64,000 nucleotides of DNA from assembly GCA_004335835.1 (NCBI GenBank), contig RWJK01001587.1, positions 56,314 through 120,313 of the forward strand, in the 5' to 3' direction. The notes below the pieces were generated by a model. That model searched no databases and was not told the origin of the DNA. It saw only the letters and a list, made by a program, of their open reading frames with translations. Source of the DNA: Scenedesmus sp. ARA3. Its lineage: Eukaryota > Chlorophyta > Chlorophyceae > Sphaeropleales > Scenedesmaceae. The translations under genes were made by a program, and so were the position numbers. Shown here in pieces: positions 13,001 to 52,398 of this stretch (positions within the stretch are counted from its first letter, which is position 1; each line of letters opens with the position of its first letter).

Positions 13001-14804
13001 TTTCTTCGGCTGGAGATTGCTGCTCCTAGAGCCTGCTGCTGGCGCTGCTGCGTGGCATGCTGGTGTTCTTCCAGGGGACGTGGTTCTAGCATGTGGGCGC
13101 CATCATGTTCAAGGGTGAGGGGTTTGTTACTTTGTTATTGTTAAATTGTCATTCTACAGGTAGCATTGCCTGGCAACCCCCTGTTTTGTTGCTTTGTGGC
13201 GCTGCTGCGCGGCATGCTGGTGTTTTTCAAGGGCACATGGTTCTGGCATGTTGGCGCAATCATGGTCAAAGAGGTGAGCACATTCAGCTGCTTACAGCAC
13301 TGCCTGGCAAATGCCTTCGTGTTTGTGGCACTCCTGCATATCTTTCTTCGGCTGGAGGTTGTTAGGCTGGCCGTTGTTAGGCTGGGTGTATGATGGTTGT
13401 GGCGCTGCGCCTCAGAGCCTGCTGCTGGCGCTGCTGCGCGGCATGCTGGCATTTTTTTAGGGGACCTGGTTCTGGCACGTTGGAGCAATCATGTGCAAGG
13501 GTGAGCACATGCCGCTGTTTACAGCTTCACCTGGCAGATGCCTTCGTGTTTGTGGCGCTTCTGTGGATGTTTCTTCGGCTGGAGGTTGTTAGGCTGGGTG
13601 TTGTAAGGCTGGGTGTATGATTGTTGTGGCGCTGCGCCTCAGAGCCTGCTGCTGGCGCTGCTACAGGGGATGCTGGTCTTAATCCAGGGCACATGGTTCT
13701 GGCACGTTGGAGCAATCATGTTCAAGGGTGAGGGGGTTTCATTTTGCTGTTGTATTTTATTTGTTTTGTCTTATCACAGGCGGCAGCGCCTGTGGATCCT
13801 CTCATTTGTTGCTTTGTGGCGCTGCTGCGTGGCATGCTGGTGTTCTGCCAGGGGACCTGGTCGTAGTTGACTGATGCACATTCACTGATGCATATGCATA
13901 CCTTCTTGCCTGCCTGCCTGTCCGCCTCATTTCTGCAGACTCCATGGCGTGGGACATGAACGACATGGGCGGCGTGATGTTTGTGCCGGTGGTGTTCTGC
14001 CTGCACATGCTGCTCATCTGCCTGGGCACATTCTCAGGTAAACAGTGATGCAACAGAGGACAGACAGGGCTGCCAGCAACTTGGTTGCTTCTACGCATGC
14101 CTGCACATGCTGCTCATCTGCCTTGGCACCTTCTCGGGTACAGCATCACAGGCTTCATGCAACAGCAGCGTGGCACGTGACAGTTCGGTCGGGGATTGAT
14201 GTGTGCCTATGCATGGCTGCACATGCTGCTCATCTGACTGGGCACCTTCTGCTGCACCCTGCTGTTTACTTTTTTTCATGATTCAGCAGCCTGCCTGTGG
14301 CTGTACTTGCGGCAGCTGTAGCATACTTGCCTAACCGCTTCCACCTCTGCGCTGCTACACCCTGCTCGTGTAACCTTATGATCCTGCAGCCTACCTGTTC
14401 ATGCGCTGGCTGTATGTACGGCTGTTGTAGCGTATCACGTTTAACCCCTTCCTCATCTGCGCTGCTACGCCCTGCTCTTGTACATTTCTATATCTGCAGT
14501 CTACCTGTTCATGCGCTGGCTATATGTGCGGCTAGGCATCAGCAGCAGCGCCCACCTCACTGCTAATCAGCTGGTAGCAGGCCCAGCAGGCAAAGCATCC
14601 CTGCTGGGCAGCCAACACATAACACATCGTGATTCAGGCCCCGCAGCACATGACATGGCAGAGGCAGATCTTGATGCGCTACTTGAAGGGCAGTTGGAGC
14701 TGACTGATGTGTACGGCAGCAGCAGCAGCAGCAGCGGCGGCGTGGATGCGGCAGGGCATGGCAGGGACAGCGGCGTGAGGGGTAGCAAGCGCAGCCATGT
14801 GTGA
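10088..14804 (+). CDS. TMEM45/DUF716 family multi-pass membrane protein
   Basis: Exons are 10088-10199, 10486-10856, 11460-11546, 12660-12894, 13939-14037 and 14500-14804; phases all agree, giving 402 residues. The protein begins with a His-rich tail (MDAHSHAGHAHGASHP). GHVVPG then leads into transmembrane segment 1 (VMFIIWSTYWIWSVLDI), and several hydrophobic segments follow. TMEM45-type signatures appear in family order: HALMYSSFAVSGVIDLIGY, HAKPNELDQLVHTLL, GMLVFFQGTWFWHVGAIMF and WDMNDMGGVMFVPVVFCLH. The C-terminus is hydrophilic and Ser-rich. Members are membrane proteins of mostly unknown role; some plant relatives have been linked to defence responses. The first exon could instead end at a strong GTAAGT at 10144, but the downstream GHVVPG motif argues against that. 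Introns 3 and 4 carry large arrays of exon copies. Confidence 0.88.
10922..11066 (+). repeat. Two donor-side copies of TMEM45 exon 2
   Basis: The end of exon 2 (encoding FADFHANNWQ, donor GTGAGG at 10857) recurs at about 10925-10962 (donor GTGAGG) and 11027-11066 (FVELYADNWQ, donor GTGGGC). CAG-rich spacers separate them. Both copies lack the 5' part of the exon. Confidence 0.8.
11588..11690 (-). mobile_element. Dispersed repeat, candidate tRNA-derived SINE, copy 1
   Basis: About 95 bp match 50950-51050. The shared core includes GGCACTAGCCCAGCGAG, and both have an ACAATACAAT-rich side. Read on the minus strand, copy 2 has a box-B-like GGTTCAGTCCC about 30 nt after TAGC, which is suggestive of a pol III promoter. 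This copy (GGTTTTAGTCC) is more decayed. It lies in TMEM45 intron 3. Confidence 0.4.
11880..12625 (+). repeat. Five acceptor-side copies of TMEM45 exon 4
   Basis: The exon 4 start (GFLSLSFLVETLLMGMH, then AKPNELDQLVH) is copied at 11880-11990, about 12037-12080 (degraded), 12156-12262, 12402-12512 and about 12559-12625 (degraded). Each follows an intron-like ...CAG. The well-preserved copies lose similarity just past TGGATCAT, well before the exon end. The complete exon is the last of the series, at 12660-12894. Some copies keep an open frame; others are frameshifted. Confidence 0.85.
13022..13870 (+). repeat. Five donor-side copies of TMEM45 exon 4
   Basis: The exon 4 end (AAPQSLLLALLRGMLVFFQG, then TWFWHVGAIMFK) recurs at about 13022-13115, 13190-13275, 13400-13505, 13633-13732 and 13795-13870. 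All lack the 5' part. Most keep a GTGAGS donor after the copied ATGTTCAAGG or a variant. The intron segments between copies are themselves similar (TTCGGCTGGAGGTTGTTAGG). Confidence 0.85.
14096..14255 (+). repeat. Donor-side copies of TMEM45 exon 5
   Basis: CTGCACATGCTGCTCATCTG, from the end of exon 5 (donor at 14038), recurs at about 14099-14140 (followed by GGTACAG) and about 14217-14252. The second copy has a TGA in the exon frame (ATCTGACTGGGC). Confidence 0.75.
14283..14431 (+). repeat. Acceptor-side copies of TMEM45 exon 6
   Basis: The start of exon 6 (VYLFMRWLYVRLG) is copied at about 14389-14431 with its CTGCAG acceptor. A more diverged copy lies at about 14286-14320. The complete exon starts at 14500. 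Intron text such as CCTCATCTGCGCTGCTACRC is repeated along with the copies. Confidence 0.75.
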
Positions 14805-16260
14805 CTTTATATTGAGATGAATATGAATGTTACTGGCATGCATCATAGAGTCAAGGCCGTGCCTGTTTGCAGCCTAGTCTGTTCGATGCAGGTTAGCAAG
14901 CAAGCCGGCGTGCAGCAGGACATAGCAGGGATAGCGGCGCGCGCAGCAAGCGCAGCCATGTGCGACATTGTGTCACTGGTTTGCATGCTAGTTCACGGTC
15001 GTGCATATTGTTGATGCGAAAGGGCATGGCAGGGGTAGCAGCCTGCACAGCAAGCGTAGCAATGTGTGAGATGCAACGCCATGTCAACGTCATGTTGCAA
15101 TCACAGTGGGTGGGTGCATAAGGTTGCATGCAAGCAGGCAAGCGTCCACGTGTGGGGCTATGCAGCCTTGGGTTAGGGGAAGCTGGTCAGCTAGGGGACA
15201 GGGTTAGGGGAAGGATCGCTGCTGTTATGCGAGTGTACGCAGCTGCGCGTTGAGAGCTGGGAGGGAATGGGCTTGCTATTGTGTTTGTCTTTGCATGGCA
15301 ACCGGGTGTGGAGGATTTTACCTTTTGAGGACGCATAGTGTTTCTCACTTACCTTGGAGTGTGGAGCGATGGCGCCCACACTTTGTTGCATTTGTGCCGC
15401 TGTGCCTGTTGCGCAGCATGCGGCGACTGCATCACTTTCCTTGCACCGCACGGTGTTGTAAGCTGGCCCCAGCCTGGAGAATGTGTTGGAGAGAGCAGCT
15501 GCAGGTGCCCTACATGTCACTCGACTGCGTTGGGCGTTTGCGAGACTGCAGTGTTGTGTTATATTGGTTATCGAGCTTCTTCAAACGGCGGTGTGGTCGT
15601 GTACTGCTGCAATGACTTTTGCAGCACATGCATTCATATGCATTCGCAATCGCACTCTTTCATGCACCCCTGCACCAGTCAAAACTTCCAGTCGTATTGC
15701 TGCTGCTACTGCTGCTGCATGGCACTGCACACAGGTGTCGCTGGGGCGAGTTACCTGTTTTCTGTCTTCGTTCTGGTTTGCAGCAGCGTGGTGCGGTGTG
15801 TCACCCGCCATCTTGCCCAACCCATCTTGGACTGCTGCATGTGCCATTTGAGCGTCACAGCATCCACGCGTGTGGCAATTTGAGAAGCATGTCAGCCCTG
15901 ATCATCAGCTTAGGCAGCAAGGCAGCTGCACTGTGCACCATGCGTCAGTCGGCACCGCTCCCTGAGTTAAGCCGCAAATATGAGACAGCCATGGGTGTCC
16001 AGGGTACCTGCAGCTACAATGCACGGCGTTGCGCATGGCCCTTGTGCATGTGCCGCGCGTGAGCTGCATGTCTATCTCGGGCTTGCAGGAGAAAGGCATG
16101 TTGCTGTGTCAGCAGGGAGAGCCTGCAGACGTTTTGAGGCCCGGGACTCACACGAGTCCCTGACAGGCTAAGGGTTGAACGGGGTGTTGGAAGCTGTGCC
16201 AGCCACTGTGCCATATCATTGGTGCAAGTGAGCTGCATGCCAGCCAGCTGGCTGGGGCTT

Positions 16261-16395
16261 GCAGGAGGGACTGCCTCCTGCTGGGGCTTGCAGGAGGGAC
16301 AGCCTCCTGCTGGGGCTTGCAGGAGGGACTGCCTCCTGCTGGGGCTTGCAGGAGGGACTGCCTCCTGCTGGGGCTTGCAGGAGGGACTGCAAGCC
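16261..16395. repeat. 29-bp minisatellite, about 4.7 units, hairpin-forming
   Basis: Units start at 16261, 16290, 16319, 16348 and 16377, a constant 29-bp period. Each full unit holds the inverted repeat CAGGAGG-N5-CCTCCTG, so every unit can fold into a 7-bp stem. One unit has a C-to-A... type substitution (GGGACAGCC for GGGACTGCC); otherwise units are nearly identical. Confidence 0.9.
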
Positions 16396-16822
16396 TTCAA
16401 GAGATGTTGCTGACTTTGGACAGGGGTGTTGGTTGCTGTGGTAGCAACTCTGGCCAGAGCTACGGCTGGGGTGTGATTTGCAGGGCAGGGGACCACGTGC
16501 TAGTTGTATCATGCAGATGATCTGCCTGTCAGGCATGTATATATGTCATACGCGCGTGTGTTAATAACGTCATGAATCATCCCGGCACTTATAAGGCAGA
16601 CATCCAGCCGCACCTTTGAAATAATAATAATAATAATAATAGTCTTCTTGAAAGCCATACCTTTGAAATGTTACTAGTGCCATAGCACGGAGCCCGAGCA
16701 CCCATGCTGCATGTAGCCAGCGTGCATCATAGCATGCACGGTTTGTGTGTTACACGACCCACTGTGTCACCTGTGGTTGCTGCAAGCATATGCTGCACAT
16801 TCACCGCGATTGTGTGCTCACT

Positions 16823-16877
16823 GACTGCCTCAAGGCTGCAGCATGTTCAACTGAACTGCTGCAGCCTTGAGGCAGTC
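16823..16877. repeat. Perfect 21-bp inverted repeat with 13-nt loop
   Basis: The left arm is 16823-16843 (begins GACTGCCTCAAGG) and the right arm is 16857-16877 (ends CCTTGAGGCAGTC). They are exact reverse complements. The loop contains GTTC/GAAC, which can extend the stem by 4 bp past a single unpaired base. It lies about 0.7 kb upstream of the GOGAT start. Confidence 0.9.
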
Positions 16878-17551
16878 CATGCTCTGTGGTAACACTGCCT
16901 TGCATCACCTCGCTTGATTGATTGATATGTAGTGCTCTGTTTGTTTGCCGCTGCAGGCAGCTTGGCTTGCAGCCGCTGCTTTCCTGGCTGTGTGACATCG
17001 GCTGCACAAATTTGTAACCCTCCGCAACTGTGCAGCAAATGTAAGAGATAAGTGCACACGTTTGCTGATGGTGTAGGTTGTCTTTTGTCAGATTCTGGCG
17101 AGGCATGAGCACGTTATGCAGTTCGCAGGCTGCTGTTGACGCAATCTCACCACTGGCTGCTGAAGATCCGATGACTATATTGCTGTTGAGCATAGGTGGC
17201 AACTGTCGCTGGTTTCGCGTAATTACAGCAAAAACCGCCTTTTTTAAAACCTGTATAAAGACAAAGAAAGCGCAATAATGGGTGGAAAAACAAATTGCTG
17301 CACATGACAGCTGCATGTGCCCGGCCTGATGCAGGTGAAGCATACATGTGCACCGCGCAGTACTCCCACACTGCCTCTTCAGCACAGTCGTAGACACCTA
17401 CAAGATATTTTGACCTGCTGTATTACCTCTGCACAGCAGAAGCCCTAGTAGGGCTTGAGGTTTGCCGAGTGTGCACAACCAACCCCCGCAGCCTTCTGTA
17501 AGGCTGCAGTCGGCCTGACCTGCTTCAAGAGTTTTGTCTCTCTGCATCGTC

Positions 17552-46861
<29,310 letters not shown>

Positions 46862-49029
46862 GGCAGCACTGCCTGCTGCTTGGGCAATTGCCAGCCACCA
46901 GGGGCTGAGGCTGGATGCAGAGCAGCAGCAGCAGCGAAGGACATGGCGCTGCGCAACTGAGCGGCGTTGTCTGCTTGGGCGGCGGCCAAGGAGCGGTGGC
47001 AGAATCTGATATGATGCGGCCGAGTTCATGCGGCCGATGAGCTCACGTTGCAGGCATGCTGTGATGACATCACGCTGTGGTTGTAGCTAGCTGGATGGTG
47101 CTTTGGTGCGGTGCGTTTGTCAGGAGTTGATGGCGTTGGATTGGTTTGAGGTGTTGTATGGCGGTGGTCTGCTGGAGTGCTTGTTGCGAGGGGAGGCTGC
47201 GGCAATTGTGTGCTGGTGCTATGCCCGATACTCCTGCTACATGTTATCATAGGACCATGGTTTGTAGGTTGGGTGGAGACGGGTTGTTTGGATTATCACC
47301 GACGAACTTCGGTGCGTGGACTACCGGACTGTGCACATGTTGAACACTGCTTTTTGCAGCGAGCTGTAAGCTCTTAGGCATTTGCCCAGCTATTTATCCT
47401 GTACAATCTTCCGCGCCACCAGGCATGGATTCAGGCGCAGTGCATCACAGGGCAACAGCTGCAAGCGGCGGTTGAGGACAGAGCGAAGCTGTCAGCCACA
47501 TGCTTGGCACCAGGGACTGATTTGAGTGCATGTGGTTGCTGTGTTTTGACCATGCCTTGCCTACCCTGCAGCACATGAGGCTGGCTGCTGCTGCTCCAAA
47601 CGCAGTGCAGCTGACTGCTCGTTACGTTTGGTTTCGCCTGGTGTTTCATGCTGTCTGATGTACACAAAGGTGCAGTGGACTTGCAGCCGTTGGTTCGTGT
47701 GATGGTGTTTTGACCTCTGGGTTACGTTTCTGTCGGATGCCGTGTGCTGCAGGAGACAGTTCTCTGTGTGGCGCTGCTGGTTGTGTGTTGCTGTAATGTT
47801 CCACCGTGTGTTGTTTGCGCGGGGTGTGTTGGTTGTCATTTTGTGGCAGGAGATCTGGCGATTGCGCGTGTGTCATTTCAACAGTAATATCCGGCCCGTT
47901 ATGTATCCTGCGGATCCGGTGCATGTACACCAGGTGTGGTTATGAACTCTGTAATGGTGGCATGCGTTGTTAGGGCTCAGGGGTTGCTATTGCAGTTTAT
48001 GTGTCAGCATTGTTCACAGCAGAAATAGGATGTCATATAACATGTTACATCGGACTAGCGTGTGATTCTGGCAGCACGTCCTGGGCAGCCTTGGAGTGCA
48101 TTCCAGCTGTGTTGTTATTGTTACAGCAGTTACAAATCGCTCACAGGCTTAAGGTGTCGTGGCAGACATTGTGGCTCCAGCAGCAAATCTCCAGCAGCAT
48201 GTGCTTTCTATGTCTGCAGGATTGCATTGTGTTACTGATTGCAGCAGCGCCGTATGTGTGCAATGAGAGTCAAACCTGCGATCAAAGCAAATCGGGGGCG
48301 GTCTGCGCAGCACACAGCCGTGTCCCGTTCCTTTTTGGATGCTGGTTGTCACAGGACATGTTCCACCCTTTCCAGCAAGCAAGGCAGTCTGAGGCTCCAG
48401 CCTTGATCCTTTCCAGTGTACCATACAGTGCTACGCGTTTGCAGCAGGACTGTCCTGCTTGCAGCTTGCCACATGCTGCCCTGCGGCTGCGTCATGTTTT
48501 GACAACAGCGCAGGCTGAGTACTGTTTGTTCAGCAAATTGGTTGGTGAAGAGGCTGTTGGCTGAAAGGGCTGTTGGCAGCAGCTGAAGGAACGTACAACT
48601 GTGGCGCGTGAGTCCCAGTCAGTTTGAGCCAAGGATGCATCATACTGGCACATGCAGGCGTGGCGTGTGTGTGCCACCTGCCTTGTAACAGTAAGCTGTG
48701 CTTGGCGTGTATCTCAGCTCAGTTCTTGCTTATGATACGGGCTGTCTGAGATCACAGCTAATGTCGAAGAAACATGCTCAATTTCAGCGCCTGGTGGCTA
48801 GCTCCTTGACAACCATACACCCTTCCACACCCAAAAACCTTGCAGTGTCAAGCGCTGTACCGCTGCAGATCAGCTTGTCACATCTGAGGAATGACATCGG
48901 TGCTATATTTGCGGCTGCTAAGCTAGACGTTGCAGCAGCATAACGACGTCAGCAGCGATGAATCTAATCACAAGACTCCTGCAATGGTCTGGTACCTGAC
49001 ACACCTGCATAATACACTGCCCACCAAAA

Positions 49030-50450
49030 CACTCGGAGCGGGACCCCTGAACATATGCCAGCAAGATGCTCATAGTAATATCACTATGGTCATGGTCATT
49101 GATGACCATGTTTCTATCCACACATGTTTCAACCCCGCCTGTTCTGCCATGCTGCTGCGCCAGCCTCCACAAAGTGACAACGTTGATGACCACACAGGTT
49201 CATACGCCACCGCATCAGTTCAAGCTGCCAGCACCATGTAAGCTACAAACATCAAAACCAGGCAGTACACCACACTGTGGTGTACTGCCGGGCAGTACCC
49301 CACAATATGAACTGAACAAGGCTGTGCCACATACGGTATACCGCTGTGAAAAGCTATGCCATGCTGTTGTGCCTGGCGACCAAAAACAAAAGTAGTGGAT
49401 CTAAGCATGTTACAGCATGCATGCAATGAAAGCAGATGCAAAACTACAACGCAAGTCCAGCACACAACAACTTGAAGCGTGCACAGCACAAAGAGCATAG
49501 CATAATAGCTATCATAACTTGCCAGCTGCAATCCGCTCATGTTAAACAAAGCCCGCCCCAACCTACTGCCTCATATCCATCGTACAAGATAAGGTACCCT
49601 AGGGTTTCACCCCCAACCCACACCCCACGGTATGCTCGGCTGCCGCAGGCTGCCCACAAACTGTGGGATGAATATACTATATGATAGTCATAGGTGAAAT
49701 GCTTTAAAACGATGAAAGGCTTGGTGTACATTGGAGCATGCCGCCCAAGCTCAAGGACTCCAGGCAACAAACACAGCAGGTGCTGTCAGCAGCAATGCCT
49801 TCAACCAGACAACTTGTGCAAAATATCTGATAGCTGACAAAACTGCACTTGGTTCAAATTGCTGCCCACAAAACAAGTAACAACCCTTAGTTGAGAGCCA
49901 GCGAAATGCTCACAGTAATGACAATGTTGCTAGCACAACACACCCATCCACCCTTCCCCGACCCTTCCCCCTACCCTCTCTTACCCTAGTTCCCTAACCC
50001 CTACCTTCCCCCACACAAAGAAGCTGCACAAGGTTTCAATCCCACCTGTTTTCCATGCTGCTGCGCCAGCCTACACATACAATGTTGCCGACCACACAGG
50101 TTTCTATGCCACCTCCTTAAGCTGCCCGCGCCATGCAGGCAACAGTACACCCAATACAAGCAGTAACGCGACATTACTAATGGTATGATGCTTTGCAAGC
50201 ACCACAAGCTGAGCACAACATGCCAACTGCATTCCAAACCGTTTGTAGACCTTGCCCCCAAACCTACTGCCACAAATCCACCCTACTATATAAGGTACCC
50301 CGGTTTTTCACTCCCATCCCACAGACCACAGTATGCTCGGCTGCTGCGCAGAAACTGTGGACTGGTTACGTCATCATGACACCTGGTAGGTGATATGCTT
50401 TTGAAAGATGAAAGGCTTGGAGCATGCCGCCCAAGCTCAAGGACTCCAGG
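49030..50450. repeat. Diverged direct duplication
   Basis: Block 49030-49770 resembles block 49890-50450. Anchors are CCATGCTGCTGCGCCAGCCT (49148 and 50053), TATGCTCGGCTGC (49631 and 50333) and AGCATGCCGCCCAAGCTCAA (about 49737 and 50421). Offsets fall from about 905 to 684, so indels have accumulated. Confidence 0.8.
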
Positions 50451-50949
50451 TAAAGTAACGCCACAGGACATGAATTTCTGCATGTGGCGTGCTGAGACTC
50501 CTTCCAACCATGTGGCCATCTTTTGGCCGTGCTGCGTCAACGTAAGGTACACCTGTACATACGTGCTTGCATGCTCTGCCATAATAAAGCAGAACGAATA
50601 GATACATACGTGCTTGTATGCTCTGCCATCAACCGCGAAGTAATATCTGATGCCGAAGACTGGACTCCATTGTCAAATTGACCCCGCTGTGAAATGTAAC
50701 AGCTTATTCAGCGTGCAACCTGCTGAAATCAACAACACAGGCATGCCTCTTGTACCCTGCGTGCACAACAGGGGCAACGTGCTACACCTTGACAAGCAAA
50801 AGGATGGACGCTAAACAACCCCCAGGCATTCAACAACATGCAACACGCATTTCAACGCAACACAAAGCAAGCCTGCATAGTGTAGACAGTACAGCTGCTG
50901 CTGCGTTGGTACAATGAAAGTAAGCTGCGCATTTAAAGGTTGCAGCCTG

Positions 50950-51050
50950 TGCTTTGAATACCAAATACAACAATACAATACACTTTCGGGACTGAACCCG
51001 ACCCCAGGCACTAGCCCAGCGAGCCGCTATTCCGCTCATGGGGGATAGTA
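50950..51050 (-). mobile_element. Dispersed repeat, candidate tRNA-derived SINE, copy 2
   Basis: It is the partner of 11588-11690. On the minus strand it reads ...TAGCGGCTCGCTGGGCTAGT... then GGGTTCAGTCCCG, which matches the pol III box B consensus at about 10 of 11 positions; the box A match is weak. A TAGTAGTAGTAAT run adjoins the other side. Confidence 0.4.
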
Positions 51051-51557
51051 GTAGTAGTAATACCCATGTATGCCAGGCTCAGCTGTCTGAGACTTGATTT
51101 AAAAGATGGTATCGCCCCTGCGCACCACAGCGCAACTTACCAACAGCTCACCGTGAACCACTGCATCAGCTTTAGACCATCTGTAGCAGCATCCGAGGCA
51201 ATGTGTGTTGTGCGCTTGATGCTGCAGCACTGCAGCAAATTGCTTGCTAGCATGCGGTGCGCTGCATGCTACGCAGCCTACATGCAGCTCAACACGCCAG
51301 CTTGCAGCACCCACCTGTGTGTTCAGCTTCTGACATCGTTCACAGCATCTGTGCATCAACAGCAAGGAACAAACGCCCAGCCACAGCAGCACCACATGCC
51401 GAATGGTGCTATGGCTTGATGGGTAACATGATGATGATGGCGGATGGTGCTGCATGCTCTCTTTGGTGCCCTGTCATGCATCAACAATTAAAGTACGTAA
51501 CAAAATGTAACACAACGTAACATACATAGAATAGCATAACATCATCAGCTCTGCTGC

Positions 51558-52339
51558 CTAGCCAGCACCAGCCAGCAGCAGCAGCTCAGCCAGCGCTGCC
51601 TCCCTGCTGCTTGCTGCTGCCAGGTCACGCACAGCCTGCACGGCCAAACCCCACGACTTGCCATTGCGCCTCCTCTGCTGTCCAACCAGCCCAGTTTGAG
51701 CAACTGTCCCTGCTGGCGTTGCTGCAGCTGCAGCTGTTACACCTGCTGCTGCTGCTGCTGCTGCTGTCGTGTTGAATGCAGTGCCTGTCGCGCCATCTGC
51801 ACCTGCAATCAAACGCCCTGCATGAGGCGCTGCCTCGGCCTCACTGCTGCTGCTGCTGTTGCTGGTGCTGCTGCTGCTGCTGTTGCTGCCCACATACGTC
51901 CCCACCACACCAATCAAGCAGCGCTGCAACTCCTCCCGCGCAGTAGCATGCTCCTGCTGCACCCGCTGCAGCCGCACACCTGCAGCCACCACACGCTGCT
52001 CTGCTTGCTCAGCAGCTTGCATCACACTGTCCCCGCTAGAGCTGCTTGGTACTGCTGCTACGCGCAGCAGCTGTGCCGCCTGCTGCAGCAGCACTGCATG
52101 GCGGTTTAGCACCATCAAGCCCTGGTCAAACCCTGCCAGAGGCGCCAGGCAGCCCAACAGGGACACAACACGCGCCACAGTTGCTGCCAGCTGCTGCTGC
52201 TGCTGCAAATGGTGGGTTGCCGTGGCAGATGGGGCTGCTGCTGCTTCCAGGTTAATGGTGTAGTCCAAGGGCAACGCATCTAGCAGCTGCTGCAGCTGCT
52301 CAAGGCTCATATCTCCTGGCACGTGCATTGCCTGCCCCA

Positions 52340-52398
<59 letters not shown>

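Larger units (their letters stand above)
14805..17551. other. Intergenic region upstream of glutamate synthase
   Basis: No gene is supportable. It contains diverged repeats of the TMEM45 3' end (RSKRSHV-like text near 14925-15065), a 29-bp minisatellite, a (TAA)n microsatellite at about 16621-16642 and a perfect 21-bp hairpin. The last few hundred bases should include the GOGAT promoter, but I see no recognisable element. Confidence 0.5.
46862..51557. other. 4.7-kb gene-poor region
   Basis: No supportable gene. The longest frame (48001-48564, +) has no recognisable features. TGTAA at 47365-47369 is a possible algal polyadenylation signal for GOGAT but would imply a 0.5-kb 3' UTR. The region contains a diverged direct duplication and the second copy of a dispersed repeat. 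A pyrimidine-rich CCCTACC/CCTTCCCC tract is at about 49945-50025. Confidence 0.5.

Noticed and set aside
48001..48564. 187-codon plus-strand frame
   Set aside because: No start context, motif or neighbouring exon supports it. It lies in a repeat-rich, gene-poor region.
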